This document shows positions 34,685 through 42,523 of a stretch of DNA of 64,000 nucleotides, piece after piece. The notes beneath the pieces were generated by a model. It was not told the DNA's origin and searched no databases. It saw nothing but the letters and a program-made list of their open reading frames with translations. Within the stretch, counting starts at the first letter, position 1. Every line of letters begins with the position of its first letter. The position numbers and the translations under genes are program-made. This DNA is from Streptomyces monomycini (lineage in GTDB: Bacteria; Actinomycetota; Actinomycetes; Streptomycetales; Streptomycetaceae): contig NZ_JAFIQY010000009.1 in assembly GCF_022271435.1 (NCBI RefSeq), positions 169,279 through 233,278 of the forward strand, written 5' to 3'.

Positions 34685-36196
34685 AGAATGGGCGGGTCCC
34701 GTCGGCTCCGCCCAATGGAGGCCGTCCTCGGTGGCCACCAGGCCGCCCGGGAATTGCGGGGCCGTCTCCCCGAAGCCGCCGCCGGCGGTGCCCTGCTCAG
34801 CGAGCAGGTCGCTCTGCGCGAAGGTCTCGCCGAGCATGGGGCTCTCGTCCCACGGATCGCCGTCCGTGGACGGCTGGTAGCCGCGGACGGACTTGTCCAG
34901 CACCTGTGCGGCGGTCCCGAGCAGGTCGGTGACCTGCCCGGCGTCGGTGAGCGCCCGGTCGCCGGAGGCCAGTCCGCCCACCAGGTTGATGAAGGAGGCC
35001 ACCGCGCCCGCCTGCCCGCCGGTCAGCTCGCGGGCCTGCTGGAAGTAGGTGTCACTCGGGGCCTGCATGGTGTAGAAGGCGGCGAGGAAGTCGTGGAAGA
35101 CGGTGTATTCGCGGCGGTAGCGGGCTTCGAACTCGTCGAAGGCCCGGCGTTCGTCCATCCCGGTGCCCAGTACGGTGTTGATCGAGCGGGCGGTGAGCAT
35201 GGCGGCGTACGTCGCCAGGTGCACTCCGGAGGAGAAGACGGGGTCGATGAAGCACGCGGCGTCGCCGACCAGCGCGACTCCCGGCGCCCAGAACCGCGTG
35301 TCGCAGTAGGAGTAGTCCTTGCGGACCCGCACGGCTCCGTACGTCCCTTCGGTGACACGCCGGGCGTCGGCCAGGTGGTCCCGTACGAGAGGACACCGGT
35401 CCACCAGCTTGGCCAGCGCCTGCTCGGGATCTCCCTGCACCTGGCCGGCGTGTTCGCGGTGGACGACGGCGCCGACGCTGGTGAGGCGGTCGCTGAGCGG
35501 GATGTACCAGAACCAGCCGCCGTCGAAGGCGGCGCACAGGATGTTGCCCTGGTTCGGCGGGGGCAGCCGGCGTCCGTTCTCGAAGTAGCCGAAGACCGCG
35601 ATGTTGCGGAAGAACGGGGAGTACACCCGCTCGCCCCCGGCCGCGCGGTGGAGGCGGCCGGTGTTGCCGGAGGCGTCCACGACGTAACGGGCGTGGACCT
35701 CGGATTCCGCGCCGTCCGGTGTGCGGTAGGCCAGGCCGTGAACACGGCCGTCGTCGCGGCCGTCCGCGCGGAGGACGCGCCGCACGGTACACCCTTCGCG
35801 TACGTCGGCCCCGACCTGCCGGGCGTGGTCCAGCAGCAGCTCGTCGAACCGCGTCCGCTCCACCTGGTAGGCGTAGCCCGTGGATTCACCGAGGCCGGGC
35901 GAGTCGGCGAAGGAGAACGTCCACGGTTCGGGGGACGAGCCCCAGCGGAAGGTGCCGCCGCGCTTGCGCGTGAAGCCGGCCTCGCGCAGGGCGTCGCCCA
36001 CGCCCAGGAGGCGCCCGATGCCATGGACGGTCGAGGGCAGGAGGGACTCCCCGATCTGGTAGCGCGGGAAATGCTCCCGTTCCAGCAGCAGGACGCGGTG
36101 TCCGGCCATGGCGACCAGGGCGGCGGTGGTGGAGCCACCGGGCCCGCCACCGGCCACGACGACATCGAACTCCTCGGGACTCGCGGAATCCGGCAT
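34682..36196 (-). CDS. Flavin-dependent halogenase
   Basis: 504 aa. The FAD motif is FDVVVAGGGPGGSTTAALVA. The halogenase hallmark WxWxIP appears as GGWFWYIPLSD, and the conserved Lys region as FTRKRGGTFRWG. IGESLLPSTV and GDAACFIDPVFSSGVHLA are typical of the branch acting on phenols, pyrroles or carrier-bound substrates. It needs FADH2 from a flavin reductase, which is not encoded nearby. ATG 36196 follows AAAGGGCG. It sits 56 bp after the P450 gene, probably in one operon. The substrate and the halide (Cl or Br) are unknown. No PKS or NRPS genes occur in the window. Confidence 0.88.
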   Translation of the reverse strand: MPDSASPEEFDVVVAGGGPGGSTTAALVAMAGHRVLLLEREHFPRYQIGESLLPSTVHGIGRLLGVGDALREAGFTRKRGGTFRWGSSPEPWTFSFADSPGLGESTGYAYQVERTRFDELLLDHARQVGADVREGCTVRRVLRADGRDDGRVHGLAYRTPDGAESEVHARYVVDASGNTGRLHRAAGGERVYSPFFRNIAVFGYFENGRRLPPPNQGNILCAAFDGGWFWYIPLSDRLTSVGAVVHREHAGQVQGDPEQALAKLVDRCPLVRDHLADARRVTEGTYGAVRVRKDYSYCDTRFWAPGVALVGDAACFIDPVFSSGVHLATYAAMLTARSINTVLGTGMDERRAFDEFEARYRREYTVFHDFLAAFYTMQAPSDTYFQQARELTGGQAGAVASFINLVGGLASGDRALTDAGQVTDLLGTAAQVLDKSVRGYQPSTDGDPWDESPMLGETFAQSDLLAEQGTAGGGFGETAPQFPGGLVATEDGLHWAEPTGPAHS

Positions 36197-36252
36197 GAGG
36201 CGCACGCCCTTTCTGTCGGTGCGGTGGTGGTGTGTGGGGGGCGGGTGGGGCG

Positions 36253-37461
36253 TTACCAGGTCACCGGCAGGGTGAGCGGTGACCGGATGGGCGAGTCGTC
36301 CTCCCATGTGGGGGACTGCTCCGTGAGGCGGAGCCGGGGGAAGTGGTCGAGCAGAGCTTCCAGGCCGACACTCAACTGGGCGCGTGCCAGGTGAACGCCG
36401 ATGCAGTTGTGCGGACCCCGCCCGAAGGCCAGGTGGGGGTTGGCCTGCCGGCCCAGCACCAGCCGGTCCGCCTCCGGGAACGCCCGCTCGTCGCGGTTGG
36501 CGGCTGCCAGCACGGGCAGTACGGCCTCTCCGGCGCGGATGGTGCGCCCGTGCACGGTGACGTCCTGCCGGGCCTGGAGGACGACGACGCCGTTCTGCAC
36601 GGGGAGAAAGCGCAGCAGTTCATCGACCGCGGTGGGCAGCAACGCGCGGTCGTCCAGCAGCCGCCCGTACCGGTCCGGCTCGGTCAGCAGGGTCAGTACG
36701 GCGTTGGCCAGGAACATGGTGATGGCGCGGTAACCGGCCACGAGCATCGACAGCCCGAAGGCCAGCACGCTCTCCTCGTCCACCGTTCCGTGGTCACTCG
36801 CCTCGACCAGCGAGCTGAGGATGGTCCCGCCCGGCGCGCGACGGTGACGTTCCAGCAGTGAGGTCATGTAGGAACGCAGCTGGTGGGTGGCCTCCCGGCC
36901 TTCCTCCAGGGTGACCAGCGCGCCGAGCGCGGCGTCCGCCGCGGCGAGGAAGGACGCGCGTTCTTCGTAGGGAATGCCCACCAGTTCGCACATCACCAGC
37001 AGGGGGAAGGGCTCGAAGAAGCCGGTCACGAGGTCGCCGGGCGGCCCGTCGGCGGTGATCGGCTCCAACAGGCGGTCGGCGGTGGCGCGGAGGGCCGGCC
37101 GCCGTTGCCGCGTCGCGCGGACACTGAACGGTTCCGCCAGCGCCTGGCGCAGGGCCGCATGCCGTGGCCCTTCGAGTTCCATCATGGTGACCAGGCCGGG
37201 CCCACGGGCAGCGGCGTCCGCGTCCAGCGGCCAGTCGTTGATGGTCGGCCGGACGAACCGGCCGTCGGCGAGCAGCTCGCGTACGTCGTCGTAACGGGTG
37301 ACGTACCACGCCGGAGCACCGAAAGGCGTGGTGACCTGGACGACCGGGCAACTGCGGCGCAGCGCCGCGTACTCCGGCGGCGGCCCCATACTGCCCGGTG
37401 GGGGCATGGGGAACGGGGACGGGCGCGGTTGGTGCGCGTCCCCGGGTTCAGCATCGGCCAT
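36253..37461 (-). CDS. Cytochrome P450 with atypical I-helix
   Basis: 402 aa. The ExxR motif is VDELLRFLP and the heme-binding Cys loop FGRGPHNCIGVHLARAQL. The I-helix reads MLVAGYRAITMFLANA: the usual AG-x-D/E-T acid-alcohol pair is replaced by Arg and Ala, so oxygen activation must differ. Phenol-coupling and some biosynthetic P450s also lack the Thr. The ATG at 37461 was chosen because the upstream extension is Arg/Cys-rich and unlike P450s. It is the first gene of the P450-halogenase pair. No ferredoxin partner is adjacent. Confidence 0.9.
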   Translation of the reverse strand: MADAEPGDAHQPRPSPFPMPPPGSMGPPPEYAALRRSCPVVQVTTPFGAPAWYVTRYDDVRELLADGRFVRPTINDWPLDADAAARGPGLVTMMELEGPRHAALRQALAEPFSVRATRQRRPALRATADRLLEPITADGPPGDLVTGFFEPFPLLVMCELVGIPYEERASFLAAADAALGALVTLEEGREATHQLRSYMTSLLERHRRAPGGTILSSLVEASDHGTVDEESVLAFGLSMLVAGYRAITMFLANAVLTLLTEPDRYGRLLDDRALLPTAVDELLRFLPVQNGVVVLQARQDVTVHGRTIRAGEAVLPVLAAANRDERAFPEADRLVLGRQANPHLAFGRGPHNCIGVHLARAQLSVGLEALLDHFPRLRLTEQSPTWEDDSPIRSPLTLPVTW

Positions 37462-37614
37462 GTCCGGCACCCTTCCCGGACACTGGCGACAGAAGCGGCA
37501 GCACGGGCAAAACCACCGGCGACGGTGAACGTGGCGTGCGCGGGCAGAAAACATCCACCGGTACCCGCCCCGGTACGCACGCCCCACGGCTCCGCCTTCG
37601 GGGGCGGCGAAGAA

Positions 37615-37640
37615 CCGGCCCGCGCTTCGGCGCGGGCCGG
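37615..37640 (-). terminator. Hairpin with TTCG tetraloop after the ATPase gene
   Basis: CCGGCCCGCGC (37615-37625), loop TTCG, GCGCGGGCCGG (37630-37640): a perfect 11-bp stem closed by a stable UUCG-type tetraloop, 7 bp after the stop of the ATP-binding protein. It separates that gene from the P450 operon. Confidence 0.75.
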
Positions 37641-37647
37641 ACCGTGG

Positions 37648-38118
37648 TCATTCCCGGAGCAGCGAGCCGGGGCTGGGGCCGGGGCTGGGGCTGGGGTCGG
37701 GGGAGCTGATGCAGTGACTCAGCTCGAACCACACCACCTTCCCGATCCCATACGGGCGCGGGGACGCCCCCCACTCGTCCGCCAACGCCGCGACCAGCGC
37801 CAGGCCGCGCCCGTCCTCGTCGTAACAGCCCGCCACCCGGGGCTCGGGCATCGCGAAACCGGCGTCGGACACCTCGACACGCAGCCGCTCGCCGTGGAGC
37901 AGGCATCGCACCCGTACGTAGCGGCCGCGCGGAGCCCGTGAATGCACACAGGCGTTGGCCGTCAGCTCACTGAGCATGAGCACGGCGGTATCGGTCGCCT
38001 CGGACTGCAACTGCCATACCTCAGCGAGCTCACGCAGGTACTTACGCGCCCGCCGCGCGCTCCGGGGGTGGCGCGGCAGCCACCATTCATTCTGGAGGGG
38101 GGAATTTCCGTCGTTCAC
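37648..38118 (-). CDS. RsbW-like ATP-binding (HATPase_c_2) protein
   Basis: 156 aa with a GTG start. WWLPRHPRSARRARKYLREL begins the GHKL fold, TAVLMLSELTANACVHSRAP is the N-box and RVEVSDAGFAMPEP with DEDGRGLALVAALAD the G1/G2 boxes. These small kinases act as anti-sigma factors or serine kinases on STAS proteins, but most of the many streptomycete copies have no known partner. It is divergent from an XRE/DUF5753 gene, a pairing seen often in streptomycetes. The C-terminus is a Ser/Pro tail. Confidence 0.85.
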   Translation of the reverse strand: MNDGNSPLQNEWWLPRHPRSARRARKYLRELAEVWQLQSEATDTAVLMLSELTANACVHSRAPRGRYVRVRCLLHGERLRVEVSDAGFAMPEPRVAGCYDEDGRGLALVAALADEWGASPRPYGIGKVVWFELSHCISSPDPSPSPGPSPGSLLRE

Positions 38119-38210
38119 AACCCCGAGCCTGTCGGCGCGGGCGTACCGTCAGCAGCCGCGACAAGGGTACGCACCAGGCTGTACCGGTCGTGCCGAGGAA
38201 AGGGGGCGCG

Positions 38211-39026
38211 GTGCCCGAGGAATCCGTACAGCCGCCGGCGACATGGCGCTACTGCGGTAACCAGCTGAAATTGTGGCGGACCCAAGCGGGCCTGTCCCGC
38301 GAGGAACTCGCCGACGAGGCGAATTACGACGCCGAGTACGTCAAGTCCATGGAACAGGGCCGCCGGAGGCCGACCCTGCGCATGCTCCAGGTCGCGGACC
38401 AGATGTGTGGTACGCACGGCTTCCTGGAGGCGGCGCACGAGTACCTGAAGCCGGAGAAGTGCACCAGGCGCATCGCCGAGTACATGGACCTCGAAAAGAC
38501 CGCCATCGGGCTGTACTGGTACGAACCGCTCTACATTCCGGGCTTGTTGCAGACGGAGGAGTATGTGTGTGACCTGATCAACCGCGGTCTCCCGCCGTTG
38601 AGCGACGAGACGGTGGAGGAGCGCATCACTTTTCGGCTCCAGAGGCAGCAGTTGTTGGACGGTAAGCCTGATGCGCACTACGCCTTTGTCATCTATGAGG
38701 CAGCGTTACGCGCGAGGGTGGGTAATGCCGAAGTGATGAGGCGACAACTCGAACACCTGCTGGAGATCCAGCGGATTCGCAACGTGTGCGTGCAGATTCT
38801 GCCGGTCGATCGCGCTCCCTATTGCGCGCTCGCCGGTCCGGTCGTGCTGATCGAAACCGTCGAGCACGAGACGTATGCCTACGTGACTGGGCAGGGGGTC
38901 AGCGTCTTGCAATCCGATCCGAGCGATGTGAGCCGCCATCGTCGCGCATTCGGCATGGTGCGCATGCAAGCGCTGAGTGTGGAGGACAGCGACGAGTTCA
39001 TCCGGCAGGTGGCGAAGGAGTGGTAA
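38211..39026 (+). CDS. XRE-family regulator with DUF5753 domain; TTA codon
   Basis: 271 aa. The N-terminal HTH is LKLWRTQAGLSREELADEAN with YDAEYVKSMEQGRRRPT. The DUF5753 region contains YEPLYIPGLLQTEEYVCDLI and the WxxxxLxxRLxxR-like segment ERITFRLQRQQLL. GTG 38211 follows AAAGGGGG by 7 nt. Leu166 is coded by TTA (38706-38708), so translation should depend on the bldA tRNA and be tied to development. The small DUF397 partner usually encoded just downstream is missing. Local GC is lower than in neighbours, hinting at transfer. Confidence 0.88.
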   Translation: MPEESVQPPATWRYCGNQLKLWRTQAGLSREELADEANYDAEYVKSMEQGRRRPTLRMLQVADQMCGTHGFLEAAHEYLKPEKCTRRIAEYMDLEKTAIGLYWYEPLYIPGLLQTEEYVCDLINRGLPPLSDETVEERITFRLQRQQLLDGKPDAHYAFVIYEAALRARVGNAEVMRRQLEHLLEIQRIRNVCVQILPVDRAPYCALAGPVVLIETVEHETYAYVTGQGVSVLQSDPSDVSRHRRAFGMVRMQALSVEDSDEFIRQVAKEW

Positions 39027-39101
39027 GCGTCCCGGCAACGCGGAAGGCGCCGCTGGTCGCCTCCGGCGCCTGAGACCCGAGCTCCGGGCGTCGGGCGTCG
39101 A

Positions 39102-39143
39102 GTTCCTTATGTAAGGAACGGGTGGGTTGGGACAACCCACCCG
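39102..39143. other. Two back-to-back perfect hairpins
   Basis: GTTCCTTA/TAAGGAAC (39102-39119, 2-nt loop) is followed directly by CGGGTGGGTTG/CAACCCACCCG (39119-39143, 3-nt loop), sharing one base. They lie in the 299-bp gap between the XRE gene and the HTH gene. They may terminate the XRE transcript or act as a paired regulatory element in the next gene's leader. Confidence 0.6.
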
Positions 39144-39325
39144 CCCTCCCAACCCCCGCGCATACCAGCGCGAATGACTTCTCGTGACCGGCTTGCCACC
39201 GAGCGTCGCAAGGCTCTACCGTCGCGACAGCGAGCAGCGGTTGCGCGTTGCGAGCAATAAGCAACCCCGGCAGGTGCGCCAACACCGAACCGGGGTCTGA
39301 CCTCCAAGATCGAAACGGCGATCCC

Positions 39326-40462
39326 GTGGCTGACGCCAAACTTACTACGGCACCCTGCGCGCCCGTACCCCCGCACCCCAACGCCGCCACCGGCTACGGC
39401 AAGCGAAGCGCCCCCGACCAGGCACGTCCCCGTAGGGACGACTTCGCCCACCTCCCCGAACGCGAGGCGTACCTCGGCGCCTTCATCGACCGGCTCCCGG
39501 ACGGCGCCGCGATGGACGTCAAAACGCTCGCCGCCGCGCAACCCCGCTACGGCCAGCAAGCCGTCCGCTCCGCCCTCACCGGTCTCTCCACGGCAGGCCA
39601 CCTGCGCCGCGTCCAGGAGACCGTCGGCAACGGCCGCTCCCAGTGGGTCTACCGCACGTACTTCACCCGCACCGCCCGCGACGACACCTGGTGGCGCGAC
39701 TACCTGGCCGTCGACACACCCGCACCACCCCCCGCACCATCTCCCGCGCAGTCGCCCGCACCGTCACCCCCGCCCGCACCGTCAACGTCACCGCCGCCCC
39801 CGCCCCCGCCCCCACCTCCACCTGCGACCCCGCCCTCAGAACTGCCGCCGCCCCCGTCCCTTCCGCAGGTTCAACCGGACGAGCGACCGCAGCCTTCCCG
39901 TCGCGTGGTACCCGCCGACCCCCGCCCGGCCCCACCGGCCCCCTCCCCGGCGTACGCGGCCCTCGCCACCCTCGGCACCGCCGACCCCCGCATGATGCTC
40001 TCCGCCGCCGAATGCGCCGCACTCGAAGGCCGCGCCGCCGAGTGGCTGGCCCGGGGCGTGTCCAGCGTCCACCTCGTCACCGCCCTCACCGCCGGCCTGC
40101 CGCCCGAGGTGTACTCCGCAGGCGCCATCGCCCGTAGGCGCCTCACCGACAAACTCCCCCCGCCGCCGCCCCTCCCGCCGCAGGGCGGAACCACCCCCGC
40201 CTCAGGCTGCGCCCCGGCCCGCACCCGCTTCCTGGAATGCACCGAGTGCGGTGTGCCGGGCCGCCCGGAAGCCCTCCCCGGCGGTCTCTGCCGCCCCTGC
40301 CGAGGCGACTCACCGCCCCCCGACCCGGCCGCCGAACACCTCCGCGCCGAACGCACCCGTCACTTCGCCCACCTCGCCCGCTCCTTCTCGCGTCCGGGCT
40401 CGACCCACGACACGATGCAGCGCGTGGGCAGCGGCAAGAACGCGAAGGCGAAGACCACCTGA
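39326..40462 (+). CDS. HTH protein with polyproline linker and zinc-ribbon-like C-terminus
   Basis: 378 aa from GTG 39326. The first ~110 residues look like a winged-helix domain (AAMDVKTLAAAQPRYGQQAV, then LTGLSTAGHLRRVQETVGNG and WVYRTYF). A linker of about 80 residues is almost pure Pro/Ser/Ala. A helical part (MLSAAECAALEGRAAEWLAR) and a CTECG...CRPC motif (two CxxC pairs) follow, suggesting a zinc ribbon. Similar proteins occur in streptomycete accessory regions; the function is unknown. Its 3' end overlaps the convergent membrane-protein gene by about 100 bp. Confidence 0.7.
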   Translation: MADAKLTTAPCAPVPPHPNAATGYGKRSAPDQARPRRDDFAHLPEREAYLGAFIDRLPDGAAMDVKTLAAAQPRYGQQAVRSALTGLSTAGHLRRVQETVGNGRSQWVYRTYFTRTARDDTWWRDYLAVDTPAPPPAPSPAQSPAPSPPPAPSTSPPPPPPPPPPPATPPSELPPPPSLPQVQPDERPQPSRRVVPADPRPAPPAPSPAYAALATLGTADPRMMLSAAECAALEGRAAEWLARGVSSVHLVTALTAGLPPEVYSAGAIARRRLTDKLPPPPPLPPQGGTTPASGCAPARTRFLECTECGVPGRPEALPGGLCRPCRGDSPPPDPAAEHLRAERTRHFAHLARSFSRPGSTHDTMQRVGSGKNAKAKTT

Positions 40463-40830
40463 GCGGCGGGGAGGAAGAACCACGCGTATCCATAGCGGAG
40501 GCTGAACAGCAGGGGAGCCATCGGAATCATGAACAACAGGCACGTCAGCACCCGGAATTCGTCCTGCTCCCGCAGCGTCCTGCGAGCCGACAGGCCCACA
40601 AGGATGAGCAGCGAAGGCAGCCCGAAGAAGAGGAACGCCCAAACGCCGCCGATCGACATCCGCTCCAGCTGAACCCGCATCTCGGTCGCCTCTCCGACAT
40701 GCATCGGAAGCGTCACCCATGTGGCCACCCACCCGGCGCAGAAGATCACCACGTACCGCAGCGTGCAGTCCAGCAGCCACCACTCCGCAAGCTCCCGCCG
40801 GGCCCCCGGCCGGATCGTTCTGACACTCAC
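40360..40830 (-). CDS. Small four-helix membrane protein, unknown function
   Basis: 156 aa, GTG start at 40830. The hydrophobic segments are LRYVVIFCAGWVATWVTLP, VWAFLFFGLPSLLILVGLS and a longer C-terminal pair (VLTCLLFMIPMAPLLFSLRY and FLPAAQVVFAFAFLPL). No family was recognised. The reading frame of the frameshifted resolvase runs into its start codon, but this is probably a by-product of the frameshift. The gene lies just outside the left end of the transposon. Confidence 0.65.
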   Translation of the reverse strand: MSVRTIRPGARRELAEWWLLDCTLRYVVIFCAGWVATWVTLPMHVGEATEMRVQLERMSIGGVWAFLFFGLPSLLILVGLSARRTLREQDEFRVLTCLLFMIPMAPLLFSLRYGYAWFFLPAAQVVFAFAFLPLPTRCIVSWVEPGREKERARWAK

Positions 40831-40997
40831 CCGGTCACCCCCGATTTGAACGCGTTCACATCGTGATCATCGCAGACGTTCCCCGGTCCCCCCGCCCGGC
40901 CCCGCACCGGCCCGCGCCCGGTGTCCTGTGCCGCCGAACCTTGACCCCCCTGGCCGGCCTGTGTGCGCCGCCGAGCGCTCTGGGCCGGCCTGGGAGC

Positions 40998-41039
40998 CCT
41001 AGCCCAGACACCAGGGGCAAGTAACCCGCCGGTAGGTTC
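40998..41039. repeat. Left terminal inverted repeat of the Tn3-family element
   Basis: It begins CCTAGCCCAGACACCAGGGG and ends GGTAGGTTC. Compared with the reverse complement of the right end it has one substitution and two single-base gaps. The inner edge touches the expected stop codon of the resolvase (41038-41040). Confidence 0.85.
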
Positions 41040-41963
41040 AGGGGCGCTCGTTCGCCGCTTCGGGCAGGGCGTTGACGCGGTTCGCGTACTCGCGGCGGGC
41101 CTTGCGGGCGCCGGGATCGCTGTGGTGCCGTTGAGCGGCTGGCAACGGTCGAGCAGATCGCGGTGGACCGCGGGCATGGCGGTGATGCGGAGCGTGTAGC
41201 CCTGGCCGCGACGTACTTTCTCGCCCTGGTCGATGGCCGCACGCTCGGCGGTGTCCAGTTCGAGCTTGCGGAGGAAGTCGGCGACCTTGCCTGGCATGTC
41301 GAGGGTGACCGACGGCTCCGGCGCCAGGGCGGGCTCGTCGGCGGCGACGTGCTCGGGCAGGAGGTCGGCGACGGCCGTACGGATCGCGCCGCGGCTGACG
41401 GCGTGTTCGCGGGCCAGTGCGGCGATGGTTCGGCCGTCGAGGTAGGCGGCGCGTACGGCGGCGACGGCTTCGCCGGCGAGGGCCGGGCGGCGGCCGCCCT
41501 TGTTGCCCTTGGCCTCGGCGGCGCGCAGTCCGTCGTAGGTCAGTTCGCGCTGCAGGTCGCGCTGGAGCTCGCCGGCGGCGGCGAGGGTCTGGACCATGAA
41601 CTTCACGGTGGACAGCAGCTCGCGGGTGCGCGGGTGGCGGGCGGTGAGGTCCATGGCGGAGAACGCGCCGTCGTGGATGCGCAGCGCGAGCCGGTCGCGG
41701 TGCAGGACGTCGAGCACGTCGAGGATGTGCTGGTTGCCGCGCACGAGACGGAACATCTCGGAGACGTGCACGACGTCGCCCGGCCGCGCGTACGTCAGCA
41801 GCTCGCCGAACTTCGGGCGCTGCAGCGGGTGGAGGCGGCTGGAGGTGCCGGCCTCCTCCTCGAAGATGACGGGGTCCTCGATGCCGGCCTCGGCCAGGAC
41901 GAGGTCTTGCCGGGCGGTCGACTGCTGGTCTGTCGAGACCCGCTTGTAGCCCAGGTTTGCCAC
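41038..41963 (-). pseudogene. tnpR: Tn3-type serine resolvase (tnpR), C-terminal frameshift
   Basis: GTG 41963 starts VANLGYKRVSTDQQ, with the catalytic Ser of the YxRVST motif. The catalytic domain continues to FGELLTYARPGDVVHVSEMF, and the HTH_7-like DNA-binding part is GRTIAALAREHAVSRGAI. Near 41,105 the frame changes: the natural ending (DPGARKARREYANRVNALPE, then AANERP and stop at 41038) is in the next frame. One extra G in GCGATC (GCGGATC) would restore it. As sequenced, translation runs on through the terminal repeat to 40827. Catalytic and DNA-binding parts are intact, so partial function is possible. Confidence 0.75.
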
Positions 41964-41989
41964 CGAAGGCCCCGTGCGTGATGAGGATC

Positions 41990-42130
41990 GGAGGCCTATC
42001 TGTCGCCAAAACCTGTCATCAATCACCAATGGATCTCATTGGGTCGGTACCGCCCCGAGGCCCGGAAATTCGGGGTTCATTGGACACACGCGGCAGGTGT
42101 CGTCGTTCGATCGTCTGCCGACACTTCGCC
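41990..42130. promoter_or_regulatory. Putative res resolution site
   Basis: Lies between tnpR and the cargo. A dyad of TGTCG/CGACA arms (about 42098-42123, ~26 bp) has the size of a Tn3 res subsite. CCAATG-GATCT-CATTGG and a TGTCGCCAAAACCTGTCA stretch lie to its left. Subsite limits are uncertain. Confidence 0.45.
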
Positions 42131-42140
42131 GACGCCGCGA

Positions 42141-42479
42141 TCAGCGGCGCGACGGTGCGGGCATCGCCGCCAGCAGGGTGTCGAGTTCGGTCTGCATGGC
42201 GTGCGGGAAGCCGATGAAGAACTTGTTGACCAGGGGGACGGCCCAGCGTGCCTTGCCGGCGATGTTGTAGACCCGCAGGGTCACTCGGGTGCCCCGGCGC
42301 TCGGGCTGCAGCGCGTACTCCTGGCGGGCCCACCAGGAGCCCTGTGCGCCGACGTGTGTGTCCGACTCATCGACGGCGACGTAGCCGTCGGAGAACTTGG
42401 CCACCAACGTTCGTCGTACCTGTGCGGGCGGTAGTTCCACATATCCGGTGGCCTCGGCCAGCATCTTGCGGTTGTTCAT
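42141..42479 (-). CDS. SRPBCC-like (START/polyketide cyclase-fold) protein, transposon cargo
   Basis: 112 aa. The pattern MLAEATGYVELPPAQVRRTL, SWWARQEYALQPERRGTRVT and a C-terminal helix (FFIGFPHAMQTELDTLLAAM) fit a small SRPBCC ligand-binding fold. No catalytic residue can be named. It is the last gene of the MarR-controlled cassette, 44 bp after the SDR gene. Confidence 0.6.
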   Translation of the reverse strand: MNNRKMLAEATGYVELPPAQVRRTLVAKFSDGYVAVDESDTHVGAQGSWWARQEYALQPERRGTRVTLRVYNIAGKARWAVPLVNKFFIGFPHAMQTELDTLLAAMPAPSRR

Positions 42480-42523
42480 GAGGCTTGTCCCTTCGGGTGT
42501 GCATGGATGTGCGTTACAGATGG

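Noticed and set aside
32943..37461. Part of a large polyketide or peptide biosynthetic cluster
   Set aside because: No PKS, NRPS, carrier protein or flavin reductase genes were seen on either side within the window; only the halogenase and P450 can be supported.
40827..41037. C-terminal extension of the resolvase beyond the transposon end, overlapping a membrane-protein start
   Set aside because: The normal resolvase ending is found in the next frame and stops at 41038. The extension is a product of the frameshift and runs through the terminal repeat.
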